From positions 89,202,888-89,266,887 of the forward strand of contig NC_084796.1 in assembly GCF_963169125.1 (NCBI RefSeq): a stretch of DNA of 64,000 bases. The letters are read 5' to 3'. Positions 43,970 through 54,130 of the stretch are shown here, piece after piece; the stretch's first letter is position 1; each line of letters starts with the position of its first letter. Source of the DNA: Humulus lupulus (Eukaryota > Streptophyta > Magnoliopsida > Rosales > Cannabaceae). Both the position numbers and the translations under genes were made by a program. Under the pieces are notes generated by a model. The model had not been told where the DNA came from, did not search any database, and worked only from the letters and a program-made list of their open reading frames with translations.

Positions 43970-45079
43970 GGTGTTGCCCAAAGTGAGGATAGAGATTTAG
44001 ATCCTCACTTTAGGGATCTTGAAGAAGACATAGGACTAGTCGAGGACCTCGAGGAGGTCCAACTTGATGAGGAAAATCCGACCAGGGTTGTGAAAGTTGG
44101 TAAAAACTTAGAGACAACGACAAAGCAAAAACTGGTAGAATTTTTAAAGAAGTACCAGGAGGTGTTTGCTGGTCGCATAAGGACAAGGTTGGGATTGACC
44201 TAGTAGTTATGAGCCATGTCTTGAATATAGATAAAAGTTTTCCACCAGTACAACAGAAAATGAGGCTGCTCGACAAAGATAAATCAAAAGCTTTAAAAGA
44301 AGAAGTCGAGAAGCTAAAGGAGAACATTCATCAAGGTGGCGTTTTAAACATCTTGGGTCTCTAATCCCGTGCTGGTTCCCAAGCCGAATGGGATGTTGAG
44401 GATGTGTGTGGATTTCACAGACCTCAATAAAGCCTGCCCAAAGGATTATTTCCCGCTCTCAAGGATCAACCAGCTGGTCGATGCCACTTCAGGGCATGAG
44501 ATCCTATCATTCATGGATGCATACTCTAGATACAATCATATCAGTATGCACCCACCTGATGAGGATCACACTAGCTTTTGAATTGATACAGGGCTTTACT
44601 GCTACAAGGTAATGCCCTTCAGTTTCAAAAATGCTGGTGCGACTTACCAGCGACTGGTTAATCACATGTTGAAAGAGCTGATCGGTGTTAATATGGAGGT
44701 ATATGTTGATGACATGTTGGTTAAGTCGAAGAAGGTAGAAGAACACATTGGGGACCTGGAAGAGTGCTTCAACATCTTGAACAAATATCAGATGAAGTTG
44801 AATCCCCTTAAGTGTTCCTTCGGAGTTGGATCGGGGAAATTATTGGGATTCGTAGTGAACTCACGAGGTATCAAAGCTAATCCCGAAAAGATTAAGGCCT
44901 TGATCAAAATGAATTCACCATCTAAAATTAAAGTTGTTCAAAGTCTAATTGGGTGGATTGCCGCTTTGAGTAGATTCATTTCCAAATCAACAGACAAGTT
45001 CGTTCCATTTTTTAATCTGCTTAGGGGCAATAAGAAATTGAGTGGACGGAAGAATGCGAGCAGGCTTTCCAGGCTCTGA
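43970..45079 (+). pseudogene. T2 reverse transcriptase
   Basis: A stop-rich lead segment (DPHFRDLEEDIG, LVEFLKKYQEVFAG) is followed by 44369-44581 with LVPKPNGMLRMCVDFTDLNKACPKD, and SFMDAYSRYNHI carrying the first catalytic Asp. From 44612, MPFSFKNAGATYQRLVN, VYVDDMLVKS (Asp pair) and LLGFVVNSRGI lead to the thumb. FKNAGATYQR is typical of Tat RT. Catalytic residues are kept, but a TGA at about 44579 and a frame change near 45040 break it. Confidence 0.88.
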
Positions 45080-45960
45080 AGTCTCATATGTCGCAACCAC
45101 CAATTTTGTCCAAACCGGTCGAGAAAGAAACTTTGTTCATCTATTTGGCAGTCACCGAGTATGCTGCTAGTGCTGTCTTGATCAGAGAGGAGGAACATGT
45201 TCAAAAAGCGGTGTATTATACAAGCATTAGGCTAATATGAGTAGAACTGCGATATCCGCCCATCGAGAAATTAGCCTACTGCTTGATTTTAGCCTCTAGA
45301 AAACTGCGACCATACTTCCAAGCTCACCCCATCGTAGTACTCACCGACCAGCCACTACAACAAGTCTTGCGAAAACCAGAAGTCGTCGGTCAATTGTTGA
45401 AATGGGCAGTTGAACTTGGATAGTTTGATATTTCTTACTCGCCACAAGCAGCTGTGAAGGGACAAGCTCTAGTAGATTTTGTCGCACAGTTTACTAGGCT
45501 CCAGGATATCGAGCCGATAGATGAGCTTGAACTCCAAAGCCAAACTCCTTCCTAGAAATTGTTTGTAGATGGCTCTTCCAACGAGCACAATGCTGGAGCG
45601 GGTTTAATCTTAGTCACGCTCGAAGGACATCGATTCCACTGTGCAATTAGATTCAACTTCACAGCGTCCAATAAGAAAGCCGAATACGAAGCTCTGCTCA
45701 TAGGATTAAGATTAGCCAAGGACATGGATATATAGTCACTCAAAATCTACAGTGACTCCCAGTTAGTGGTTAATAAAATTATTGGAGAATATCAAGCCCA
45801 GGGTCTGAAAATGGTTGCTTATTTGAATAGGGCAAATGACTTATTGGCACAGTTTGAAAAATATACTCTCCAGCAAGTACCTCACAACAAAAACTCAATC
45901 ACTGATGCTTTGGCCAAGTTAGCAAGCGTGAAGGATGCTGATACCTTGAATATAGTACAT
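45080..45960 (+). pseudogene. T2 RNase H pair (retroviral-type plus archaeal-like)
   Basis: First RNase H, 45080-45540: LFIYLAVTEYAASAVLI, YPPIEKLAYCLI, VVLTDQPLQQVL, with stops; the first Asp is replaced (LAVTEY). Second RNase H, 45556-45960: LFVDGSSNEHNAGAG (Asp), NKKAEYEALLIGL (Glu), IYSDSQLVVNKI (Asp) and ITDALAKLAS. The second domain is the extra archaeal-like RNase H known in Tat elements, and its catalytic residues are intact. Several TAG and TGA codons interrupt both. Confidence 0.85.
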
Positions 45961-47264
45961 GTTGACCATTTGTTCGCACCAAGCATTCAAGCAGAAGAGT
46001 CTTCCCTAGTAATTCAAGCAACAAACACATGGATGACACCCTTCATTGAATACTTAGAACATGGAGTGCTGCCAACAGACAAAAACAAATCAAGAACCCT
46101 CCAAAGACAGTCGGCTCAATTCATTCTGGTCAATGGAGTTTTGTACAGGAGAGGGTACTCAATGCCACTTCTAAGGTGTGTTTCAAAGGAAAAGGACAAA
46201 GAATTAATGCGATAAGTACATGAAGGTTTCTACGGAGATCATGCTCAAGGGCAAAGTTTATCAAAAAAGATACTAAGGCAAGGATACTTCTGGCCAACGA
46301 TGAATGAAGACTCTGTGGATTTTTTTCGGAAGTGTGACAAGTGACAGAGGTTCTCCAAGATACCACGAGCAACCCTAATGAGTTAAAACAGATGCAAAGC
46401 TCGTGGCCATTTGCAGTGTGGGGAATAGATTTGACCGGGTCTTCACCCACGGGAAAAGGCAACGTCAAGTATGTTGTGGTTGCTATTGACTACTTCACAA
46501 AGTGGGCTGAAGCTGAACTGCTTGCAACAATAATGACCAAGAAGGTGCTAGATTTTATGGGCAAGAACATTGTGTGTCGCTATAGGTTGCCAAGAAAGAT
46601 TGTCTCAGATAATCGCACGCAATTTGACAGTGATCTATTCATAGATTTTTGCGAAAGGCGCGGGATTATAAAGAGTTTTTATTCAGTAGCCCATCCGCAA
46701 GCAAACAGACAGGTTGAAGCTGTCAACAAGACACTGAAGGATACCCTGAAGAAAAGGCTGGAATAAGCGAATGAGGCATGGCCAGAATAATTACCTGAAG
46801 TCCTTTGGTCATATAGAATGTCCCATCGAACAACAATAGGCCATAATCCATTTTCCTTGGCCTATGGATATGAAGCTATGTTGCCTATTGAATTAGATCC
46901 ACCATCGCATAGAAGGTTGGCATGTGATCAGAGTGTTAATAGTCAGTTATTAATGGAATCTTTGGATTTATTCGATGAAAGGCACGAGCAAGCTCAACTC
47001 CGAGTAGCAGCTTACCAGCAAAAGGTTGCTCGGTATTTCAACTCTAAAGTACACAAAAGAAAATTTAACGTGGGAGAATTGGTACTTAGAAGAGTTTTTC
47101 TCGAAACCCGCGATCAAGCTGCTGGTGTGCTTGAACCTAACTGGGAAGGTCCGTACCAAATTGAAGAAGTCCTCCAACCAGGCACCTATAAACTTGCTCT
47201 CTTAAATGGAGATCTCATTCCTCGTAATTGGAATGGAGAACACATGCGGAAGTATTATCAATAA
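45961..47264 (+). pseudogene. T2 integrase
   Basis: Linker and start at LYRRGYSMPLLRCV, zinc finger VHEGFYGDHAQG and CDK*QRF (second Cys codon is TGA), one frame change, then the core at 46341-46766: VWGIDLTGSSP (Asp), VSDNRTQFDS (Asp), HPQANRQVEAVNK (Glu). The DDE triad is complete. A stop pair near 46767-46797 precedes 46818-47264, the C-terminal domain (NPFSLAYGYEAMLP, KRKFNVGELVLR, WEGPYQIEEVL) ending NGEHMRKYYQ, the normal Tat pol terminus. Confidence 0.88.
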
Positions 47265-47935
47265 AACAATTCTTTTTAAAGAGTTGGCTTGTATTAATTT
47301 CACTTTTTATAAGTTTATGAACAAGGGTTAGTCCATCATATGACTAATCGCTTATAAGTGTAAGATCAAATTTTTGATCACTCGTATAGACACGATTGTA
47401 CATTTACTACGAGATATAAAAGGAATTGTGCACAGCCAGTCATTCTTGCCAATTATTGTATTTATTACAAATATTTTCTCATTACGTGTGTTGTTTTGCT
47501 TTATAATCACTTTTTATAAGTATTTTTACAAGCAATAATGTTCAACAGGTCTTGGCCTTTGCAAGTGACTAAGGACCTTAAGCTATTCAATCACTTGGGG
47601 GCATATAAGGTACTAAGCAAGCAAAGCATATCAATAGGCACATGTAAACACACGAGCAAAATAAGGGAAAGCATACTATGGTACTTGTATTTTTAAAAAT
47701 TTTGTTTAAATTTTGTTAAATCAAAACAAAGTACTATGCTAAGTTTGGTCATGCGAACATATGTTATAATAAAGTGCAAATATTCTAATATCAAAAGTAA
47801 AATGCTTTACACTACGAGGAGTTTCTGCTCGGAAGTAATTGTTAATTAAAAGGAAAGTTGCCTACAGAGCAAAAAATTGTCTTGACATCACAAACCGTGG
47901 TTTGCGTGTCCTAGTTACAAATTAAATAAATAAAG
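47265..47935 (+). other. T2 spacer between integrase and antisense gene
   Basis: No supported gene. Contains gcaagtgactaag (47561) and tcacttgggggca (47591), a weaker counterpart of the T1 hairpin at 14680-14732. Confidence 0.65.
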
Positions 47936-48565
47936 TTAAAAAGCAGCAGGAGTAGCTGGAGGATCTTGGTGAGGCTGCTGCTCGACTGTGGTATCAGCAC
48001 CCTCATCAACGCCTTCAATACCGGTGGCCAAAGAAATCTTAGGGGATCCCTGAGCTGTCTCCTCTACAAGGCGAGCAACGCACTTCGCCAGCTCAACCTA
48101 CTTCATACGCTCTGGTAAATATTCAAAGTTCGCCTCGCGATTATTTTTCCAGAACATATAAAAGCAGTTAAATGTTGCTCCCTTGAACCTTTCCAAGTCA
48201 CTGGCGTTGGTTTCTTCGAGAAATTTTACTGGCTCCTTCAACTCATCAGTTTCTTTCCTACTGATAATCAGTTCATCCTGGAGTTTGGAGGCCTCTTTGT
48301 AGTTCAACAATGAAGACTCCTTGTACCTCTCTTTAGACTCCATGACTTTGACCAGGGTCTCCTTATGTTGTTGTAGCTCCTCGCCCAGCTTGGCAATCTT
48401 CTCTTAGCAGCTCTTAGTTGTTCGGCATTTTTCTCCTCGGCCGCCTTGAGCTGCTCGGCGTGTTTGGCCTCGACCACTTTGAGCTGTTCACCAAGCCTTT
48501 CCTCAACAGCTTTAGTCTCTTTAGCGCATTCAGCAGCCATCACCTCCGATCGACTCCAGCAAGTA

Positions 48566-48666
48566 CTCAAGGTTAGAACTCCCCACGATCAGAGAAAATA
48601 TGAAGTTGTTAGTAGAAATAAAAGGACAAAGTAAACAATTAAAGAACAACAAAAAAGGTAACTTAC
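48566..48666 (-). other. Putative intron in T2 antisense gene (101 nt)
   Basis: Donor GTAAGT at 48666, acceptor CCTTGAG at 48566 on the minus strand; position homologous to T1 15850-15930. Confidence 0.6.
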
Positions 48667-49094
48667 ACTGAGTACTTCGTTTAGCCTGCGGCTGAAAATC
48701 TGGTCGACCTTCATGGAGCTAGTGTTGCCGATAGCCTCTCGGCTGGGCCAATGCCTTGATAGCTTCTTCAGCTTTTCGTTGGCTAAATTGAAGGCTAGGT
48801 TCATGATAGCCTCTCCTTGTGTATTTCCTGACTGATCAGGAGGATTCTGGTTGATGGGAGCTAGCGGAGGAGTCGAGTCGACAGGAGCTGGTGGAGGAGT
48901 TTGGTCGATGGGAGATGGAGGAGGAGTAGTTTCCTTAGAAGGTGCAGGTGCAGGAGGGTCCTCAGTCCTCGCCCTTTCCTTGGAAGGGTTGCTGCTACCT
49001 TCCCTAAGGTGCCTTCTGCTTTCCTTCTTCTTGCTCGCAGGAGCAGTAGTTTTGGGTTGGTTGTATAGATCAAATGCGTCGTCGGAAGGCATGA

Positions 49095-49184
49095 CTGCGT
49101 GATATGAACAAATGATCAGGCAATATAAATTGAGATATTTACTAAAGCAAGAAATAAGAGTAAGAAAAATTCTAACTATTATAC
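49095..49184 (-). other. Putative intron in T2 antisense gene (90 nt)
   Basis: Donor GG|GTATAAT, acceptor TATCACGCAG on the minus strand; counterpart of T1 16362-16477. Confidence 0.6.
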
Positions 49185-49710
49185 CCAAGCTACTATAACT
49201 GGTCGATACATTATTTATGGTACTACTGCTACACTCACACTTTGCTTTGAAGAAGGCTAAATTTAAACTAGTCGCATATTTAAAGTTGTCGTCCCCATCA
49301 AATAAATGATAGGGAATGGGCAAACTGTCTAAGAGTGAGAAGTCACTACCGTTCTCATCGGACGACTCAAGTATGGGCTCGGGGTGTTCTGAAAGTTTCT
49401 GCTTGCCCTTCCCCTGTTAGGTCAGAACAGTAGTAGCTCATGGATTATTGGAGGGTTCCTTGATGGTCACTCCTGTAGCCCACCTTCTCGGGGGTTGTGA
49501 CACATCCTGATGCTACTCGGGGAGGTCTCTTACTAGTTGCACTCCCTGGTGTGGACTCCCTCACATCCTGGTGTGGCGCCAGAAGGCCGATCAGCCATAA
49601 GTTGCTCTCTGTGACTAGCTCTTTGATGTTTTTTTCAATGTCTATCATGATGGCCAAGGCAACTGCCCCTATCTTCATCTCTGGAGTAGGGACTAGTCGG
49701 TACCATGGAC

Positions 49711-49787
49711 CTAAACAACACCAAAAATTCTAAAGATGGTATAGAGAAGCTAGAAGAAAACAAGCGACCTGTGAGCAAAAGATTTAC
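49711..49787 (-). other. Putative intron in T2 antisense gene (77 nt), not evident in T1
   Basis: Donor GAG|GTAAAT, acceptor GTTGTTTAG on the minus strand. T1 reads through the homologous stretch as coding. Confidence 0.5.
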
Positions 49788-50620
49788 CTCCTCGGGTCAA
49801 GGCAGGTTGTCAGCGAATAGGTCTATTGTAAGGAAGTATTCCTGGAAATACTTCCCTACATTAGATTTATGGGTGATGTCGCTCAGGAAGGTGCGAGCAG
49901 ACTATTGGTGGTAAAAGTGGAAGAACCCTGTGTTGTTGTGGTTGGGGTTGGATTTGAGATCGAAAAAGTAGTTGATCTCATGTGGCGTTGGTACTGGCCA
50001 CTTATTATGGTTATAAAGGCTATAGAGCACTTATAATACTATATACCCGTTGGGGGTAATTTGGAAGGGGGTGACCTAAAAATAATTGGCCACCCTTTGA
50101 AAGAATTCGTGTAGAGGCAAGATTACCCTTGCCTCGATATGATACCTCGACCAGGCGCTGAAGGCGCCCCCAGGCCGTTTGCCCACTGGTTGGGTGAAGG
50201 TTTGATGAGGGTTATCCCACGAAGACTGTACTTCCTGAGATAGTTGTTTACCGTCCTAGACGAAATAATGCTAGGAAGAGCTACATACCATTCGACCTCT
50301 AGCCTAAGGCTGTCGTGAGGTCGGGCTTTTGTTTGGATTTCGGGTGGTACAATATTTATAGGCTGTGGATTTGTGGAAGGGTCCTCGGCGCGAGGGGAAG
50401 GATGGTTAGAAGAAGGTTTGGCTGTCTTCTTCCTTCTTTGAGCAATATATTTTACGCGACCCATGTTTAGTTGATTAGTCTAGGGTCTGGTCACTGGGTT
50501 GTGTTCAGAAGGTGGGACTTCTGAAAATGGTAGTGACGACTGTTCTTGATCCTTGAACAATAGCACGAGCAAGTCATCGTCAATCGACCTCTCACCTCCC
50601 CAAGGATCGTGCATGAAAAC

Positions 50621-51113
50621 CTGCGAACAGAAAATGGGAGATGAGAATCTACGACCAACAGACAGAAGAAGTAGAAACGTTGGGATAAAGTTGCTCGTGT
50701 ATAAAAGATAAGCTTTTATATAACCAGCAGCATTCTAATGTAAACACTAAAATCCTGTGAACAGTTTGAAAAAATGGATTAAAAAGCCGAAGTGAAAAGT
50801 TTTTTCAGGGAAACTTTTTGACTCCGAAAATAGGCGCGAAAAACACAGATTTTTCCGAATGCATAAAAATAGAATTTTATTTCAATTTTGCACCCTAAAT
50901 CAGTATTCATACTTCCCAAGCCAATTCTTAAGCCTCATTTAGTGTTTTTTTTGAATTTAAACTCCTATCCTATCATGCTACTACCTACAAGCCCGATTAC
51001 CCCAAAATTGTTTTTCCTCAAGAACATTCAAAAACTCAAAGCACTGAATATCAGAAAACCAGAGAAGTACACGTTGCATGGCATAGCAGAGATGAATCGA
51101 TCAACAGACTTAC
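50621..51113 (-). other. Putative first intron in T2 antisense gene (493 nt)
   Basis: Donor CAA|GTAAGT at 51113, acceptor TTCTGTTCGCAG at 50621; joining keeps the reading frame. Confidence 0.6.
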
Positions 51114-51251
51114 TTGAATGAAAGATTGAAGTGAAGACATGAGCATTGATTCAAACTGCTGGACAAACACACCACAGATCACCAAAGCTTTCTGAGTTTG
51201 TCTGAGTTCTTCTTACGTTGTTCTTCGGAAGTGAAAAGTGAAAAGAATGGG

Positions 51252-51261
51252 TTATTTATAT
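51252..51261 (-). promoter_or_regulatory. TATA box of T2 antisense gene
   Basis: Minus strand tataaataac, about 105 bases upstream of the exon 1 ATG and ~210 bases inside the 3' LTR. Same position and direction as in T1. Confidence 0.65.
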
Positions 51262-51458
51262 TGATCAAGGCATAGATAAAAAGGTAATGATGGGGGTGAG
51301 TTTTTAAAACGTGGGGAAACGTGTTAGTTGTCAAAACATTTTTGGGAAACTAGAACGACATGATTAGTTACTTTTTTGAAAAGGTGCTGACAGATGTGAC
51401 AGACGAGACGAAAGGTCAGTCGGTTAAGTTTACTTTATGCTGGTCACAGTAAAATAAA

Positions 51459-51470
51459 CTTAGGGGCAAA
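51459..51470 (+). promoter_or_regulatory. T2 polypurine tract
   Basis: cttaggggcaaa directly before the 3' LTR. Confidence 0.85.
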
Positions 51471-52094
51471 TGTTTACCCAAAAATGGACTACCTAATGAG
51501 GTGGCAGGATTGGCCTACACGAGGGATGCACATGGCAGTTTAAGTAAGTATAATATGTTCGACCATCGACCAGAAGAGAATTGGCTCATCAGACATCATA
51601 ATTATGGATGACCAGTCTGGTTGCATATTTTCATTTATTTCCTTCAAATAAGTAATCTCACAATTACGCATTAAATGTAATTTCCATTATTATTTAGATA
51701 CGCCTGTATTAGATATAATTAAGGCCCATTGGCCCATGTAGAAATTCTTGAGCCTATAAATAAGAATCAATAGGCTTAAGAGAAAGGATTTTTTTTTTTG
51801 ACTTTTTGGACTCTTAACTTTGGAACTTCAGAATTCTCAGAGAGAAATAGAGTATTTTTATCCACCATAATTGTATTCATCTGAAGGCTTGTGATACTCG
51901 TTAACCCTAGTTCACTAATCTCAGTTCTTGGAATTATACATCAATAAGAATACTAACTAGACGTAGGTCATTACCATCTTATTGGGGCCGAACCACTATA
52001 AATCTTTTGTGTTGTTTATCTTGTTTTCTGGATCACATCTCATTTTCTATCATTTTACTTGACTCTGTGTCATTGACCAATTCGAGGGTCAACA
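51471..52094 (+). repeat. T2 3' LTR
   Basis: 624 bp, TGTTTACCC...GGGTCAACA. TATA box cctataaata at 51753-51762. Confidence 0.95.
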
Positions 52095-52099
52095 CGTTC
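52095..52099 (+). repeat. Right target-site duplication of T2 (cgttc)
   Basis: Second copy of 30938-30942. Confidence 0.95.
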
Positions 52100-52655
52100 C
52101 AATCCTTGGGAATGATGTAGATAAATTATTAATAGAAAAGAAATGGTTAGCTGAACATTTCTAAGTATTAGATTTGGAAAAGCCAAATATGTTCCATACA
52201 TTCAAATCTATAGAGATTGAAAGAACAATCTTTTGGCATTGTCTCAAGTAACTTATATAGATAAGAAGCATAAGTACTTTAGTGTACAAAAGTCCAAGAA
52301 AGGCTTTTTGCCTTCTCGGTCAGGATGATGTATTATCTAAAGAATAATGTCCATTTATTATTTTACAATGAATAAAGACATGAGACAGTATTCCTACAAC
52401 TCAGTGATGGACTGTTTAAAGTATCAAATGTTATCTCTTCAAATTAACATTTGTTAAACGGTGGGAATTGAAAGCAGTTGTCAATCCAATGTTGGGTTGA
52501 GTCATTGAATAATTATAAGGACTTGATTTTTTGAGTATCTTGAATATAATGGAGATTATATGTTTGTGTATTTAGGCAGTGACATAAAATCCCAAAAAAT
52601 GATCTGATTTTAACCCAGATAGAAAACTTCAAAGATTGATATCAGCAGTTTCTAT

Positions 52656-52668
52656 AACTGTGGAGGAA
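52656..52668 (+). repeat. Left target-site duplication of the LINE
   Basis: aactgtggaggaa, repeated after the poly-A tail at 57535-57547 (the first two A may belong to the tail). Confidence 0.92.
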
Positions 52669-52717
52669 CTCAAGGACACAGAGGAAATAAGCTTGCGACT
52701 CTCTTTCTTCTCTCTCC

Positions 52718-54130
52718 ATGGGGCAGAAGAAGAAGGAGTTTCAGAAGCTAAATTTGAAGGTCATCGGGCAGGTGTCGACGGTAGCAACGGCACAGGAGGT
52801 CCCTTCAATCCAGGCACCGGTGGAAACATCGACTCCGACTGAGATCTTCCACGATTCTTAGACCCAGCTTGATGCCGAGACAAACGCGATGGTTACAGAG
52901 TTGGTTGCTGGAGGGAAACTTTGGGCAGAGGAAGTTGAAGGTGTGGAATCTCATAACAAGGTGACGGTGGAGGGCTCTAATTTCTGCAACTCAGCCAAGG
53001 ATTTATGGAGTAAATTCAAGGCTAATCAGGTGTGTACCCCTTATACCAAGCTTAATTTTACTGAACCAATGAAACATGGGGATCAATTGATTGCAAAAAT
53101 TGATACTGATGAAGTTGTTGTTAAAGCATCTTTCTGGCAAAGCTCGGTAGTTTGTGTTGTTCTGGGTGTGAACCCTCCGTTTAGAGTTTTTGAAGGTTTT
53201 ATCAAAAGAATTTGGGGGAATTTTGGGGTAGACCGAATTGTTCGAATGCATTCTGGCCTAACGTTGGTTAGCTTCCGTGATGAAGCAACAAGAGACTTGG
53301 TTCTTGAAATGGGAGTGATCCACTTTGACAAGAAGCCGGTTGTGGTGCGACCATGGACAAGTGATATGGATACAGCCCAAATGGTTCGATCAGTCCCCAT
53401 TTGGATTCGTTTGAACGGTTTGGGCCTTCAATACTGGGGTAGTAATAGCCTTAGTGCTATTGTTAGTACTATAGGCAAGCCTATAATGATCGATAAGGTC
53501 ACTCGGGATCGATCGATGGTTAAATTTGCTAGAGTTTTGGTTGATGTTGAAATTTCAGATAAGCCACCTCTGTTTGTTAATTTCATTAACGAAAGGGATC
53601 AATTGGTGGAACAAATGGTGGAGTATGAGTTGCTCCCAACAAAATGTGTTGCGTGTGATATGCTTGGACATAATGTGAGTAACTGTGCTAAAGAGAAGGG
53701 TGGGACTTGGGTTAGGAAATCCAAACCAACAAAAGGTAAAGAGACAGTGACTGCTGATTTAGTTAATGATGAAAGCAAGATTGATCCTGGAGTGCTAAAG
53801 GGTAATGATGAGACAGCAGGGAAGGAGGCTACTAACTTAGTTGTTCCCTCTATGAAGATTACAAACCAGACACAGGTTCATGTACAACAAGAGGATAATG
53901 TTTTGAAGCAGAAAACTGTTTTGGAGCATACTGATGCTAAAAAAGGGGATAATGAAGGGGTTTGGATTACTCCAAAGAGGACAGGGGCCAAAATTGCAAA
54001 AGGAGTGGTTGTTGTGGCTTCCACAAGTAATCCTTATGATGCTCTTCAAGAGCAAGCGGTTGGGAATGGCACTAAATTTTCTAATGTTATTGTCAATGGA
54101 GTGGTGCAACGTATTGAGTTGGAATGTTAG
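52718..54130 (+). pseudogene. LINE ORF1 (DUF4283, zinc knuckle)
   Basis: ATG at 52718 (MGQKKKEFQKLN) opens 470 codons with a single internal TAG at 52859-52861, the only obvious lesion; the frame from 52889 is otherwise open. The central region has the DUF4283 wording of plant LINE and host nucleic-acid-binding proteins: VVLGVNPPFRVFEGFI, LVSFRDEATRDLVLEMG, VRPWTSDMD, VPIWIRLNGLGLQYW. A CCHC knuckle follows at C-VAC-DMLGHNVSNC. A charged C-terminal tail ends with VVQRIELEC and overlaps ORF2. ORF1 coats the LINE RNA. Confidence 0.85.

Larger units (their letters stand above)
47936..51146 (-). pseudogene. T2 antisense multi-exon gene
   Basis: Reads right to left. Exons inferred from splice signals: 51146-51114 (MLMSSLQSFIQ), 50620-49788, 49710-49185, 49094-48667, 48565-47936. 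Exon 2 is in phase with exon 1 and contains WGGERSIDDD, one TAG, GRVKYIAQRRKK, RTVNNYLRKYSL and, after a frame break, PHEINYFFDLKSNPNHN, homologous to T1's HEINYLFDLKS and PF04195-like. Exon 4 is Pro-rich (TPPPSPIDQTPPP); the last exon is coil-like (AEQLKAAEEKNAEQLRAA) and ends in TAA at 47936. Frameshifts and stops are scattered. The function is unknown. The gene is convergent with gag-pol and has its own TATA box. Confidence 0.72.
30943..52094 (+). mobile_element. T2: near-complete Tat-like Ty3/gypsy element with antisense gene, carrying G2
   Basis: Two 624-bp LTRs, exact 5-bp TSD, PBS region, gag, protease, RT, two RNase H domains, integrase, a multi-exon gene on the opposite strand, and a polypurine tract. 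Without G2 it would be about 11.7 kb. All coding parts carry stops or frameshifts. The LTRs differ by roughly a dozen bases per 100 in the first 100 aligned bases by eye, mostly transitions, so it is old. Confidence 0.93.
52095..52668 (+). pseudogene. C3 reverse transcriptase and RNase H remnant
   Basis: Starts with TSD cgttc and continues the RT motif cut at 30942: ILGNDV, KKWLAEHF, with stops every few dozen codons, then YVFLGSDIKSQK-like RNase H start near 52570. It ends in the LINE target duplication. Compare C1 7840-8360. Confidence 0.75.

Noticed and set aside
48851..49102. Gly-rich 83-codon plus-strand frame
   Set aside because: Complement of the Pro-rich segment of the T2 antisense gene; the Gly richness follows from that.
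52636..52842. 68-codon frame starting in C3 and entering the LINE
   Set aside because: It crosses the LINE insertion boundary and is out of frame with ORF1; the true ORF1 start is the ATG at 52718.
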